From Bacillota bacterium (GTDB lineage: Bacteria > Bacillota > Clostridia > Acetivibrionales > DTU013): a stretch of DNA of 64,000 bases. Shown piece after piece: positions 24,063 to 31,950 of this stretch; positions within the stretch are counted from its first letter, which is position 1; every line of letters starts with the position of its first letter. The stretch is from contig JAEYRV010000055.1 in NCBI GenBank assembly GCA_023435305.1, positions 113,539 through 177,538 on the forward strand, written 5' to 3'. A program made the position numbers and the translations under genes. The notes under the pieces were generated by a model. The model made no database searches and had not been told where the DNA came from. It worked only from the letters and a program-made list of their open reading frames with translations.

Positions 24063-25664
24063 CTAACTGCATAAATAAACGAATTCACTGTTTGCAAACT
24101 GAAGGCTGTCGTTATTCTTAAGCTCAACTTCCTTATTGCTTTCGATCCGCACTTCGTTAACGAATGTTCCATTGATAGAATTCAAATCCTTTACGAAACA
24201 GGATCCATTCCTGCATATCAGCTCCGCATGCAGCTTCCCTACTGCATTGTTGAGCAGTACATGATCCACATGGCCCTGAAGCCTGCCTATTATGATCTCA
24301 TCACGATCTATTACGATATCCCGGTCATTGGCGAATCTGCCTCTGCTCTTGAGCATATGAACTTTTTTAGTGTTATTTCCGAGTATCTCTGTCTTCTGTA
24401 TATACCTCAAAGCAATATCATCCGGGACTTCTCCATCCATGTGGTCAATATTTCCCGCATCTGTACCAGCATCTGCTCCTCGAGGCAGATCCCTGTCGAT
24501 TGCTGTTGTGATTCCCTCATGGCGGCACACAGGCTCATTACTCAGTACAGCATTTGTATCAAATGTACTATTTACATACTGTATATTACGATCAAATTCT
24601 TTGTTCTTTTCTGGCAAAGCACTGTCTGTTAATTTCTTCAGCCGCTGATATGCCTTCGATGCAGAAGTCTCATTACGGGACAGCTGCCGGTCGGTCACCA
24701 TCTGCTCCGGCTTATCCTCTGGTACTGATTGCTGAGAACCACTGTCGCTGCTGGTCTTAAGCAGCTTTAATGCCTGAAGCCTTTTGAATATAAGCACATC
24801 GACAGCTACTATGATCATGAGTACTGCAGCATAGGTCGCTGTCCGATTTTCTCCGACATTATCAAGGAATCCGCGGCACATAAAGACAATACCGCCCATA
24901 ATTAGTTGTAAAAGCACCGCAGGTACAACTAATCTCGGAAATACGTCCGCATTTATATTCTCTTTATTCTCTTTATTCTCCTTATATTCCTGTTTTTCCT
25001 CTATTTTATCTTTTTTACAACTATTTTCAAGTATTTTTTCACAAGAGTCCTGCTCCGGAGGCCGGGCGGGCACTCCCCCGGCTTCATCTCCGTACAGCAG
25101 CTCATTGACCAATATCATGAAGCTCTTAAGACTGAACGTTTCACTCTTTATCTCTGACAAAATCCGCTGTACGAGATTTCCTCCAAAGCCTGCTTCATTA
25201 ATATGCTGCATGAGCACATCGGAAACCAAAGTCTGAAGAGTCCCTCCGCAATGATCTTCTGATTCAGCCGGTATATAGATCAGCCTGGCTTCCATCGTAT
25301 CAGGTTCAATATAAACATACTCCGGGTCGAACAGGAAGTTGGACGAAGACAGCAGATACCCTGCAGAATTAATGATGCTGGAGGACAGACTCAAAAACAG
25401 TCTGAGAAACTCCACACGGTTGAGCTTATATCTTTTCAGATACATCAGCAGGGGGATCCTTGAAGTTATATTGTAGTAAAGATGACAAGTGCCTTCTGAC
25501 TTTACTGCTTCTACAGGCACAACATACCGTATATCATTGTTTTCAAGCATTCTCGCCTGAAACTCCAGGATCCTGGCCCTGCAATCAATGACAAGGAAGC
25601 TCGATGTCGAGCTGCTTTCATATCGAAATTCCAATTCCTTCGTATTTCCACTGCTACCGGACAT
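24063..25664 (-). CDS. DUF6382 and FHA domain membrane protein
   Basis: The protein has 533 residues. The N-terminal part (about 1-190, including RARILEFQARMLENNDIRYV) fits DUF6382. A charged Lys/Glu-rich linker leads to two membrane helices (LVVPAVLLQLIMGGIVFMC and YAAVLMIIVAVDVLIF). After a long linker the C-terminus is a Forkhead-associated domain (EIIIGRLQGHVDHVLLNN, GKLHAEL, VKDLNSINGTFVNEVRI) that would bind phosphothreonine. This architecture is known next to Tad-like loci in Clostridia. It may link the pilus machinery to Ser/Thr kinase signalling. GAGGAG precedes the ATG. Confidence 0.85.
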   Translation of the reverse strand: MSGSSGNTKELEFRYESSSTSSFLVIDCRARILEFQARMLENNDIRYVVPVEAVKSEGTCHLYYNITSRIPLLMYLKRYKLNRVEFLRLFLSLSSSIINSAGYLLSSSNFLFDPEYVYIEPDTMEARLIYIPAESEDHCGGTLQTLVSDVLMQHINEAGFGGNLVQRILSEIKSETFSLKSFMILVNELLYGDEAGGVPARPPEQDSCEKILENSCKKDKIEEKQEYKENKENKENINADVFPRLVVPAVLLQLIMGGIVFMCRGFLDNVGENRTATYAAVLMIIVAVDVLIFKRLQALKLLKTSSDSGSQQSVPEDKPEQMVTDRQLSRNETSASKAYQRLKKLTDSALPEKNKEFDRNIQYVNSTFDTNAVLSNEPVCRHEGITTAIDRDLPRGADAGTDAGNIDHMDGEVPDDIALRYIQKTEILGNNTKKVHMLKSRGRFANDRDIVIDRDEIIIGRLQGHVDHVLLNNAVGKLHAELICRNGSCFVKDLNSINGTFVNEVRIESNKEVELKNNDSLQFANSEFVYLCS

Positions 25665-25741
25665 ATTCCCTACTCCTCTGGCATATTTCGATATCCCACT
25701 GACAGCTGCACTCCACTGCCTTTTGCTGAGTAATCGAAATA

Positions 25742-25960
25742 CTAATTGATGATCTTGTTATTTGCTCTGATACTGCTGCTGTCGATATCATTAATGATCG
25801 AATCATCAGCGAAGACACTTTGCATGATATTCGTAACAAATTTGATGATAGCATCTCTAAAAATCAATGCTATACCGACAAGCACGGCAATTATTACGAC
25901 GATCTCCACTGTTCCCATACCATCTTCCTCACTCAGAAAGCTCTTGATAAAACGTTTCAC
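25742..25960 (-). CDS. flp: Flp1-type type IVb prepilin
   Basis: The 72-residue protein has a short basic leader, then EEDGMGTVEIVVIIAVLV. Prepilin peptidase should cut after the Gly, leaving Met at +1 and Glu at +5, the classic type IV pilin signature, followed by a hydrophobic helix. The size and the family pattern fit Flp1-like pilins of Gram-positive Tad systems. The start is GTG with a perfect GGAGGTGATTTT upstream. It lies 18 bases downstream of tadC. It is the only pilin seen here; no prepilin peptidase gene is in the window. Confidence 0.88.
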   Translation of the reverse strand: MKRFIKSFLSEEDGMGTVEIVVIIAVLVGIALIFRDAIIKFVTNIMQSVFADDSIINDIDSSSIRANNKIIN

Positions 25961-25978
25961 AAAATCACCTCCATCTCC

Positions 25979-26839
25979 CTATATATTCCGTAATGTAAGC
26001 ACAGCCGGCATTCCAACGATGAGCAGTATCGCTGCGAACATCAGCATCATAGGCAAAAGCAGCTTAGTAGAGGCTTCTTCTCCAAACTTTTTAGCTGTGG
26101 ATTTTCTAAGCTCCCAGCATTCATTGGCAAAAAGCCTCAAAACAGGTACAAGCTCATCGTTGCCCTTTCTCATATTCTGCAGGACTACAGACACGAACCG
26201 GGTTATGACCGGTACATGACATCGTTGTGCGAACTCCTCAAACGCTTTGTATTCAGGCATCCCCGATCTTATATCCTGTACTGCAGCTCCAAGCTCGATA
26301 TATAGCGGAGTCTGCCTTGAGGTATCAGAAACCGTTTTCTCCCACGCCCTGGATACCGTCATTCCCGCATTGACAAGGAGTGTAAGCTTGTTGACGAAAT
26401 CGGGAAAGTCCAGCTGTATGGATTGCCTTCTTTTTTTCACCTTCTCAAACAGCTCCCTGTCGCTGAATACGAAAATGCCAGTTTGGAGTAATAGACAAAA
26501 CACTATATATCCGGCATCGGGCTTTGTCATTGTTCCGATAAACAGGACGAAAACCAGTGATAAAAGCATCAGCGATATCTTGCCTCCCCAATGAATGCGC
26601 AGCATCATCAAGGCCTTCTTATGGCCGTACAGCTCCGCTGCCGCCATCAGCAGCTTCCTGTCATAGCCTGTGTTATAGCCATATTTGAAGGTATCAAGAA
26701 TACACAACCCGATTGGAAGTATCCCTCTCATCGGAAACTCTTTTTTACCCAGTCCTGCAATGCTTTCCGAGTACTTCCTATATGAGACAAGATACAGTAG
26801 GGCAAGGATTATGGTATATACCGCCAGAACCATGATCAT
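25979..26839 (-). CDS. tadC: Tad pilus inner-membrane protein TadC
   Basis: A 286-residue type II secretion F family protein that forms the membrane platform for pilus assembly with TadB. It has an N-terminal hydrophobic helix, a soluble part containing LDFPDFVNKLTLLVNAGMTV, and C-terminal membrane helices (LLLPMMLMFAAILLIV). TadC is usually the shorter downstream partner of TadB. AAGGAG precedes the ATG. The gene lies between tadB and the pilin gene. Confidence 0.88.
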   Translation of the reverse strand: MIMVLAVYTIILALLYLVSYRKYSESIAGLGKKEFPMRGILPIGLCILDTFKYGYNTGYDRKLLMAAAELYGHKKALMMLRIHWGGKISLMLLSLVFVLFIGTMTKPDAGYIVFCLLLQTGIFVFSDRELFEKVKKRRQSIQLDFPDFVNKLTLLVNAGMTVSRAWEKTVSDTSRQTPLYIELGAAVQDIRSGMPEYKAFEEFAQRCHVPVITRFVSVVLQNMRKGNDELVPVLRLFANECWELRKSTAKKFGEEASTKLLLPMMLMFAAILLIVGMPAVLTLRNI

Positions 26840-26865
26840 AGCTAACTCTCCTTAAAAATTCCCCG

Positions 26866-27615
26866 CTAGAGCTTAATATCAGTTACTTTTGATGAAATGA
26901 ACCAAGCAGCGGCAATCAAAATGATCGATATGCTCATCGTCAGCCTTCCCGCAACAGTGCTGAAAACAGGGTATATGTACTCCGGCGCACTCACGGAAAG
27001 AAGCACTATCATCAGTATTGGCACCGCATTGAGCACCTTCTGCTCAAACTTCCGTTCCGCCAGCATCATATCGACTTCCTGTCCCACCTCTATCCTGTCG
27101 CTTATGATAGCCGATGTATTCCTAATTATCTCTGCTATGTTTCCGCCGGACCTTTTGCTGATGTTCATGACGCTTACGAAATTATCCACATCCTCAAGGC
27201 AAGCCCGGTCGGCAAAATCGGATAAAGCATGCTCAATCGTCTCATTCATCTCCAGCCTGCTTATGATCCTTTTTATCTCTATCAGAATAAATGTTGAGGT
27301 CTCAGGGTACAGCACCGACAGATCCTTCAGAGCATCCTTGAACGCGTACTCTATCGTTTTTCCGGCAGATACTGATGACGCCAGTGAATACAGCATATCC
27401 TTGAACTGAATGTTCAACTCCTTTTTGCGCCTCTTGATGATTTCCTTCTTTTTTATTCCCGGATACAAGAGCGCCAATGGTGTCAAAATCACAGAAAAGA
27501 CCACATTCCTGTAAAATACATAGGCAAGTGCGAAAATGAATAAACCTGCAATTGCCGTATAGAATAGCCTCTCTCTGTAATTCATGTCATAGGTATCATA
27601 ATTCTGTGTCATCAT
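26866..27615 (-). CDS. tadB: Tad pilus inner-membrane protein TadB
   Basis: The 249-residue type II secretion F family protein has two N-terminal hydrophobic segments (LFYTAIAGLFIFALAYVFY and a second), then the F domain (FKDMLYSLASSVSAGKTIEY, EIIRNTSAII). It has two C-terminal membrane helices. It pairs with TadC as the assembly platform. The ATG at 27615 is chosen because it overlaps the tadA stop as ATGA; a GTG nine bases further upstream lacks a ribosome site. Confidence 0.87.
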   Translation of the reverse strand: MMTQNYDTYDMNYRERLFYTAIAGLFIFALAYVFYRNVVFSVILTPLALLYPGIKKKEIIKRRKKELNIQFKDMLYSLASSVSAGKTIEYAFKDALKDLSVLYPETSTFILIEIKRIISRLEMNETIEHALSDFADRACLEDVDNFVSVMNISKRSGGNIAEIIRNTSAIISDRIEVGQEVDMMLAERKFEQKVLNAVPILMIVLLSVSAPEYIYPVFSTVAGRLTMSISIILIAAAWFISSKVTDIKL

Positions 27616-28889
27616 GCACCACACAATCCGCAGCTAATACCTGCCATCCTGAGCTTCACTGTATTGATGAGCATATTGTCGGTCCTCTTGAGACATCCGT
27701 CTACTCGTCTTTCATCGATCTGTCCGCCCTCACTGTGCCCGCTCTCATCTTGCCCGCTCTCCTCAAATAAATAAAGGGGGTTCAGATGTATCACTCCGTC
27801 TGCATATCCTGATATTTCACTTATCTCGAGGACCCGTCTGGTCTTGTCCCTCAATCTCGAAAGGTGGATAACGATGTCTATGGCTGAAGCTATCTGCTGA
27901 CGTACTGCCTCCAGAGGCAGCGGCGCCGCTGATATGACCATTGTTTCCAGACGTTTGAGCATGTCGGCGGCGGAGTTCGCATGGCCCGTCGACAATGATC
28001 CATCATGGCCGGTGTTCATTGCCTGCAGCATATCAAGAGCCTCTTCGCCCCTCACCTCGCCGACTATTATCCTCTCCGGCCTCATCCTGAGTGACGTTTT
28101 GATGAGGTCCCGTATGGATATCCTGCCCTTTCCCTCGCTGTTGGCATTCCTGGCTTCCAGCCGGACTATGTTTTCAACTCCTTTTATCTGCAGCTCCGCC
28201 GAGTCCTCTATGGTAATGATCCTCTCGTCAGAAGGGATCCTTGCAGAAAGGGCATTAAGGAAAGTCGTCTTGCCGCTTCCGGTGCCCCCGCAGATAAATA
28301 TGTTGTATTTTGCCCTGACCAGACAGCTTAGGGCTTCTTCGGCATCAGCGCTCAAGGAACCCAGTTCGACAAGCTGCTTTAAAGTCATGGGGCTGTCCGG
28401 AAACTTTCTGATCGTCATTATCGGTCCATTCAATGCCACAGGCTTCAGAACAACATTTACCCTTGAGCCGTCCGGCAACCCGAAGTCAACTATGGGTGAT
28501 GCCTCATTGACGATCCTGTTTGTACGGGACACAATATTGTGTATCACATCCTCAAGCCTCTCATAGCTGTCAAATGTCTTCTCAAGCCTGTATACATGTC
28601 CTCCCCGTTCTATGAAGAGCTTGTCCGGTCCATTGATCATGACTTCTGTTATACTTTTGTCCTCAATGACAGGCTGCAGTATATCGAGTCTCCGCATGGA
28701 GTTGAATACAAGGTCGGCCAGTTCACGCTTTTCGGCAATATTCAGATATGCTCCTGACGATTTGCGAAAAACCGCTTCGGCGATGGTGTCCATCAGTTCC
28801 TCATCAGATACCTCCCTTGATCTGTCCAGGCCCTGTGTTATCTCCGTTCTGATATCTTCGGCAAGCACCCTGCAGTCAGGATCATGCAC
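27612..28889 (-). CDS. tadA: Tad pilus assembly ATPase TadA/CpaF
   Basis: This is the secretion ATPase that powers pilus assembly. The 425-residue protein has the CpaF N-terminal helices, DKSITEVMINGPDKLFIERG, the P-loop CGGTGSGKTTFLNAL, Asp box ITIEDSAELQ, Walker B IIVGEVRGEEALDML and the His box TGHDGSLSTGHANSA. The GTG at 28889 is chosen: GGAGG lies 8 bases before it and it overlaps the tadZ stop by 8 bases; a longer reading would overlap tadZ by 68 bases. The C-terminal 30 residues are rich in Glu, Ser and Gly and look variable. Confidence 0.92.
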   Translation of the reverse strand: MHDPDCRVLAEDIRTEITQGLDRSREVSDEELMDTIAEAVFRKSSGAYLNIAEKRELADLVFNSMRRLDILQPVIEDKSITEVMINGPDKLFIERGGHVYRLEKTFDSYERLEDVIHNIVSRTNRIVNEASPIVDFGLPDGSRVNVVLKPVALNGPIMTIRKFPDSPMTLKQLVELGSLSADAEEALSCLVRAKYNIFICGGTGSGKTTFLNALSARIPSDERIITIEDSAELQIKGVENIVRLEARNANSEGKGRISIRDLIKTSLRMRPERIIVGEVRGEEALDMLQAMNTGHDGSLSTGHANSAADMLKRLETMVISAAPLPLEAVRQQIASAIDIVIHLSRLRDKTRRVLEISEISGYADGVIHLNPLYLFEESGQDESGHSEGGQIDERRVDGCLKRTDNMLINTVKLRMAGISCGLCGA

Positions 28890-30078
28890 TGTACCCACCT
28901 CCATCCCACAAAGGCACAGCTTCGACCCCCGAAGCAAATGTCGCCCCACTGTAGGCCGTCCATTCCCCTAATGATGCTGCCGGACTCTTCTCGGGCAGGA
29001 TATGATTGACGACCCTGTTCAGTTCGGCAAGGAATGCCGGATTTTCAACAGGCTTCATGAAAGTCCTGCTGTCAGATGATACTGAATGGTCCGATATCTC
29101 AGCAACAGGCCTGTAGCCAAAAATACTTCCGCCGGTCTTTTGTCTCTTTGAAAAATTCAACACAGGCACGATCCTGGCAATAAGATCAGCCCTCAGCTTG
29201 TTCTCGATCATCTCCAGACCCTTGCTGAATCTTTCGATGCTGCTTTCCAGCTTGAAATCCGGTGTCAGGACCAGCAGTACTGCGTCGGAATACTTCAGCA
29301 CAGAGGAGTTTCTTTCATTCAGTCCGGTCGGCAGATCGATAAAAACAACATTATATGCCGAGCTTTTCCTGAACTCATAAATCAATCTTGATATATCCTG
29401 ATCTGTGAGCTCATTCATATCCAGTATGTTCTCCGCCGGCCTGAAGAAATGCACGCCGGTCCCTGTATCGGTACATCCGGCTGCCTCCAGCTTGAGCCAA
29501 AGGTTCGGGGCGCTGCCCTTGAGCTGATATATCACATTTGAAAAGCTTTGCCTGGAGTCTCCGTGAAAGAACATTCCTGTAGACGGTATATCTTCAAGAT
29601 TCAAATAAAACGCTCTCATTCCCCTGCCGGCGCACAATATACTGCAGCCTGCTGCTATGCTGCTTTTGCCTGTCCCTCCTGCCGGGGATACGATACTTAT
29701 GACGCGGGTGCCTTCATTGCAGGATACCCGGCAGTCCTTCCTGCTCCTTAAGGTATAGAGCCTGAGCACCTCAGATATCAGCCTGTCCATATGCTGATAT
29801 TTATTGACAGCTTCAGCTCCTGTCTGGGCAATTGATTCATTCTCGGACAGTATCAGGACTATTTCCGGGTTCCCTGTGCCGATCATTTCCTTGTACATTT
29901 TGCTGCCGACGAGAAGTATATCGATCTTATGAAATTCGCCAAGATAGGCATTTAGATGATCTGCGGATGAAAAAGAAGTTAATTCGAACCGCTTTGGATG
30001 ATATGTAATCAAATATTTCTCAAAATTCTGTAAATATTCCGCATCATAATCTGCTATAACAAGACTTAGCCTCCCCAA
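28882..30078 (-). CDS. tadZ: TadZ/CpaE-like localisation ATPase
   Basis: The protein has 398 residues. The N-terminus looks like an atypical receiver domain (LSLVIADYDAEYLQNFEKYL). A MinD/ParA-type ATPase domain follows, with deviant Walker A VSPAGGTGKSSIAAG, AFYLNLEDIPS, and VFIDLPTGLNER. It marks the pole or site for pilus assembly in Tad systems. The TTG at 30078 is chosen over the upstream GTG because GGGGGGGAG lies 5 bases ahead of it. It starts the minus-strand operon; a possible promoter (TTGCAC, 16 bases, TATTCT in the upstream gap) is weak. Confidence 0.85.
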   Translation of the reverse strand: MGRLSLVIADYDAEYLQNFEKYLITYHPKRFELTSFSSADHLNAYLGEFHKIDILLVGSKMYKEMIGTGNPEIVLILSENESIAQTGAEAVNKYQHMDRLISEVLRLYTLRSRKDCRVSCNEGTRVISIVSPAGGTGKSSIAAGCSILCAGRGMRAFYLNLEDIPSTGMFFHGDSRQSFSNVIYQLKGSAPNLWLKLEAAGCTDTGTGVHFFRPAENILDMNELTDQDISRLIYEFRKSSAYNVVFIDLPTGLNERNSSVLKYSDAVLLVLTPDFKLESSIERFSKGLEMIENKLRADLIARIVPVLNFSKRQKTGGSIFGYRPVAEISDHSVSSDSRTFMKPVENPAFLAELNRVVNHILPEKSPAASLGEWTAYSGATFASGVEAVPLWDGGGYSA

Positions 30079-30239
30079 AACTGCTCCCCCCCGCACTTAC
30101 ATTTACAACAATGCCCATAGAATAATGTAAGAATATGGTTGTGCAATTATTATATGGAAAAGCAAGCTTTCTGTCAATTCCTATTTTTCAATTATTTTCC
30201 AGTTTAATCAGAGATACTTACAGCATACTACAGCAAGCA

Positions 30240-30851
30240 CTACCTTTCATACTTGCCGATAAGCTCATCCTGCTGCTTTTTAACAAAGTTTTTGATATGA
30301 TTAAAGACGATAGGTCCGTTATGCTTTATCTTCAGGCCATATTCATAATAGCCGTCATGCTCGACCATCCTTACTATCTCACCTGTAAGCGAGAGGACAT
30401 CCCTTGTCAGGTATATGTCCATTATCAGTGTCAGCCCTTTGAAATGCGATTCCTTGGAGTATATCAAAAGACCATGATCACTTATGTCCTTTACAAAAGC
30501 AAGGTGCTTTTTATTTCCCATTGCTTCAGCTATCCGGTAGTCAGCATAAAATGAAACGGGAAATCGCTCATATGACCTCATTCTGCTGCCTTCGTCAGGT
30601 TCATCCTCGGAATATACCAATATCTCGTCCCTCATTTTGAATTCCAGGATCCTGCCTCCCCTGACAAATACTCTTGAGTCCCATTCATAGGCCGTAACAA
30701 TGGGGTCGCCAGCAAGAAATACGGTTTTCATGGATTCCTTCGGCAGCCTGACCTCTATAGCCCGTCCCTTGACATTGTTTACAACAGCGCTGAACAGATT
30801 GATCATGGAATAGTGTCTTATCTTTACAACGGCGCCTTCTGTCAGTTCCAT
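30240..30851 (-). CDS. PilZ domain protein, c-di-GMP receptor
   Basis: The 203-residue protein has an N-terminal YcgR-like part (VVKIRHYSMINLFSAVVNNV) and a C-terminal PilZ domain. The RxxxR motif is present (RSYER), followed after about 30 residues by DISDHG, the (D/N)xSxxG motif. Both motifs are intact, so binding of cyclic di-GMP is likely. The ATG at 30851 is chosen: GGGGGTG precedes it, and a longer reading would overlap a TATAAT promoter sequence. It lies 161 bases upstream of tadZ on the same strand, which links the pilus locus to second-messenger control. Confidence 0.85.
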   Translation of the reverse strand: MELTEGAVVKIRHYSMINLFSAVVNNVKGRAIEVRLPKESMKTVFLAGDPIVTAYEWDSRVFVRGGRILEFKMRDEILVYSEDEPDEGSRMRSYERFPVSFYADYRIAEAMGNKKHLAFVKDISDHGLLIYSKESHFKGLTLIMDIYLTRDVLSLTGEIVRMVEHDGYYEYGLKIKHNGPIVFNHIKNFVKKQQDELIGKYER

Positions 30852-31090
30852 ACCACACCCCCGCAAACTAGCATTTATATAATTATACAATATCTGTGTA
30901 TCACATAAAAGATTTCTGTCATCATTATATCGCATCATTCTCTTTCGCCGATTTGCTGTCACCGACTTGCAGAGGTATTAATATAATGTATTGACAGCTG
31001 TATGTGAGTAACACTTTTTACCTTGGAAGAATAAATTGAATTAGCGATGAAAATTTATGTTAACTCAATGGTTGAAAGGAGGCCTCGACA

Positions 31091-31195
31091 ATGTCGGAAA
31101 GAGGATGCGGTAATTTTTTAGATGACAATTGCACGATTTTGTTCTTTATTATTCTGTTCCTGCTGCTGTTCTTCGATAACAGGCATTTCTGCTGA
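31091..31195 (+). CDS. Tiny hydrophobic protein 1
   Basis: A 34-residue frame with a perfect AAAGGAGG ahead of its ATG. The product is SERGCGNFLDDN, then a hydrophobic helix (ILFFIILFLLLFF), and a DNRHFC end. It closely resembles the second protein 154 bases downstream, in the helix (LFFIILFLLLF) and in the DNRHF/DHRRF end. Tiny Gly/Cys plus one-helix proteins are common in Clostridia and some are sporulation-associated; that link here is inference. Confidence 0.75.
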   Translation: MSERGCGNFLDDNCTILFFIILFLLLFFDNRHFC

Positions 31196-31240
31196 GCAGC
31201 GGTATTGAAGAAAAACCTGCAATTAGTGAGTATTTCGTAG

Positions 31241-31268
31241 AAACCACCCTTTACGGGTGGTTTTGCTT
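31241..31268 (+). terminator. Terminator after tiny protein 1
   Basis: AAACCACCC (31241-31249) and GGGTGGTTT (31255-31263) form a perfect 9-bp stem followed by a T-rich run. It separates the first tiny gene from the next. Confidence 0.75.
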
Positions 31269-31348
31269 TTCGGTAACACATATTCTCCGGTATGAATATG
31301 ATATAGAAGGCAGCATGGTCAAACATGCAGATAAAGGAGGTAAAGCAA

Positions 31349-31474
31349 ATGTCAAATGGATTCATCGGCGGAGCATTCAACGATTGCGCGCTTTTGTTCT
31401 TCATTATCCTGTTTCTCCTGTTATTCACAGATCACAGGCGTTTCGTCAGGGCTGATGCAAATGTAGTCGAATAG
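31349..31474 (+). CDS. Tiny hydrophobic protein 2
   Basis: A 41-residue frame with AAAGGAGG ahead of its ATG. The product begins SNGFIGGAFNDCA, then a hydrophobic helix (LLFFIILFLLLF) and a basic end (TDHRRFVRADA). It is a paralogue of tiny protein 1. A terminator stands between them, so it likely has its own promoter. Confidence 0.75.
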   Translation: MSNGFIGGAFNDCALLFFIILFLLLFTDHRRFVRADANVVE

Positions 31475-31505
31475 CATATTTATGTATATGAAGGGAGTGT
31501 ATGGC

Positions 31506-31646
31506 ATGGCAGATAATGAAAGAGGCGGGCTGCTGGGGTGCGGCTTCGGTTTTAACTGGATCTGGATCATCATAATAATACTGGTCATCATCCTGCTGTT
31601 CCCCGCAATTTTCGGCAGAGAAGATGAAGGCTATTATAAGGAATAA
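31506..31646 (+). CDS. Tiny hydrophobic protein 3
   Basis: A 46-residue frame, MADNERGGLLGCGFGFNW, then a run of Ile-rich helix (IWIIIIILVIILLF), and an acidic end (GREDEGYYKE). AAGGGAGTG lies upstream, and a slightly earlier ATG in another frame is ignored. It is more diverged than the first two but has the same Gly/Cys plus one-helix plan. Confidence 0.65.
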   Translation: MADNERGGLLGCGFGFNWIWIIIIILVIILLFPAIFGREDEGYYKE

Positions 31647-31669
31647 CGAATTACCGGTACTTATGCCTC

Positions 31670-31723
31670 AGAGGACGGCTATCCCACCCGGAAACGGGCT
31701 GATCATGCCGTCCTCTTTGTTTT
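31670..31723 (+). terminator. Terminator after tiny protein 3
   Basis: AGAGGACGGC (31670-31679) and GCCGTCCTCT (31707-31716) make a perfect 10-bp stem enclosing a smaller CCCG-GAAA-CGGG hairpin, followed by TTGTTTT. Confidence 0.85.
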
Positions 31724-31795
31724 GCACAAATTATGTATCATTCCGCAATATCCATTCTTTATTACCAAATTGTCCCTCCAAATCAAGTCGAAAAC

Positions 31796-31824
31796 TTGTA
31801 TAATTTCCCTATTGATGATATAAT
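31796..31824 (+). promoter_or_regulatory. Promoter of the SLH-transglutaminase gene
   Basis: TTGTAT (31796-31801), 17 bases and a perfect TATAAT (31819-31824), leaving an unusually long leader of about 120 bases. Confidence 0.6.
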
Positions 31825-31950
31825 ATCGTCGGGTTTGTATACATAAAAGTAGAAAGGTAGTTGGGGTCGATTCTTCACCCTGTTTTTTTAACTTCCTTAT
31901 ACGAATAGATATTACGATGATATAACATATAGGTCATGGGGTTACAAAAA

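Noticed and set aside
28890..28949. Longer N-terminus for TadA
   Set aside because: It would overlap tadZ by 68 bases; the GTG at 28889 has a perfect ribosome site.
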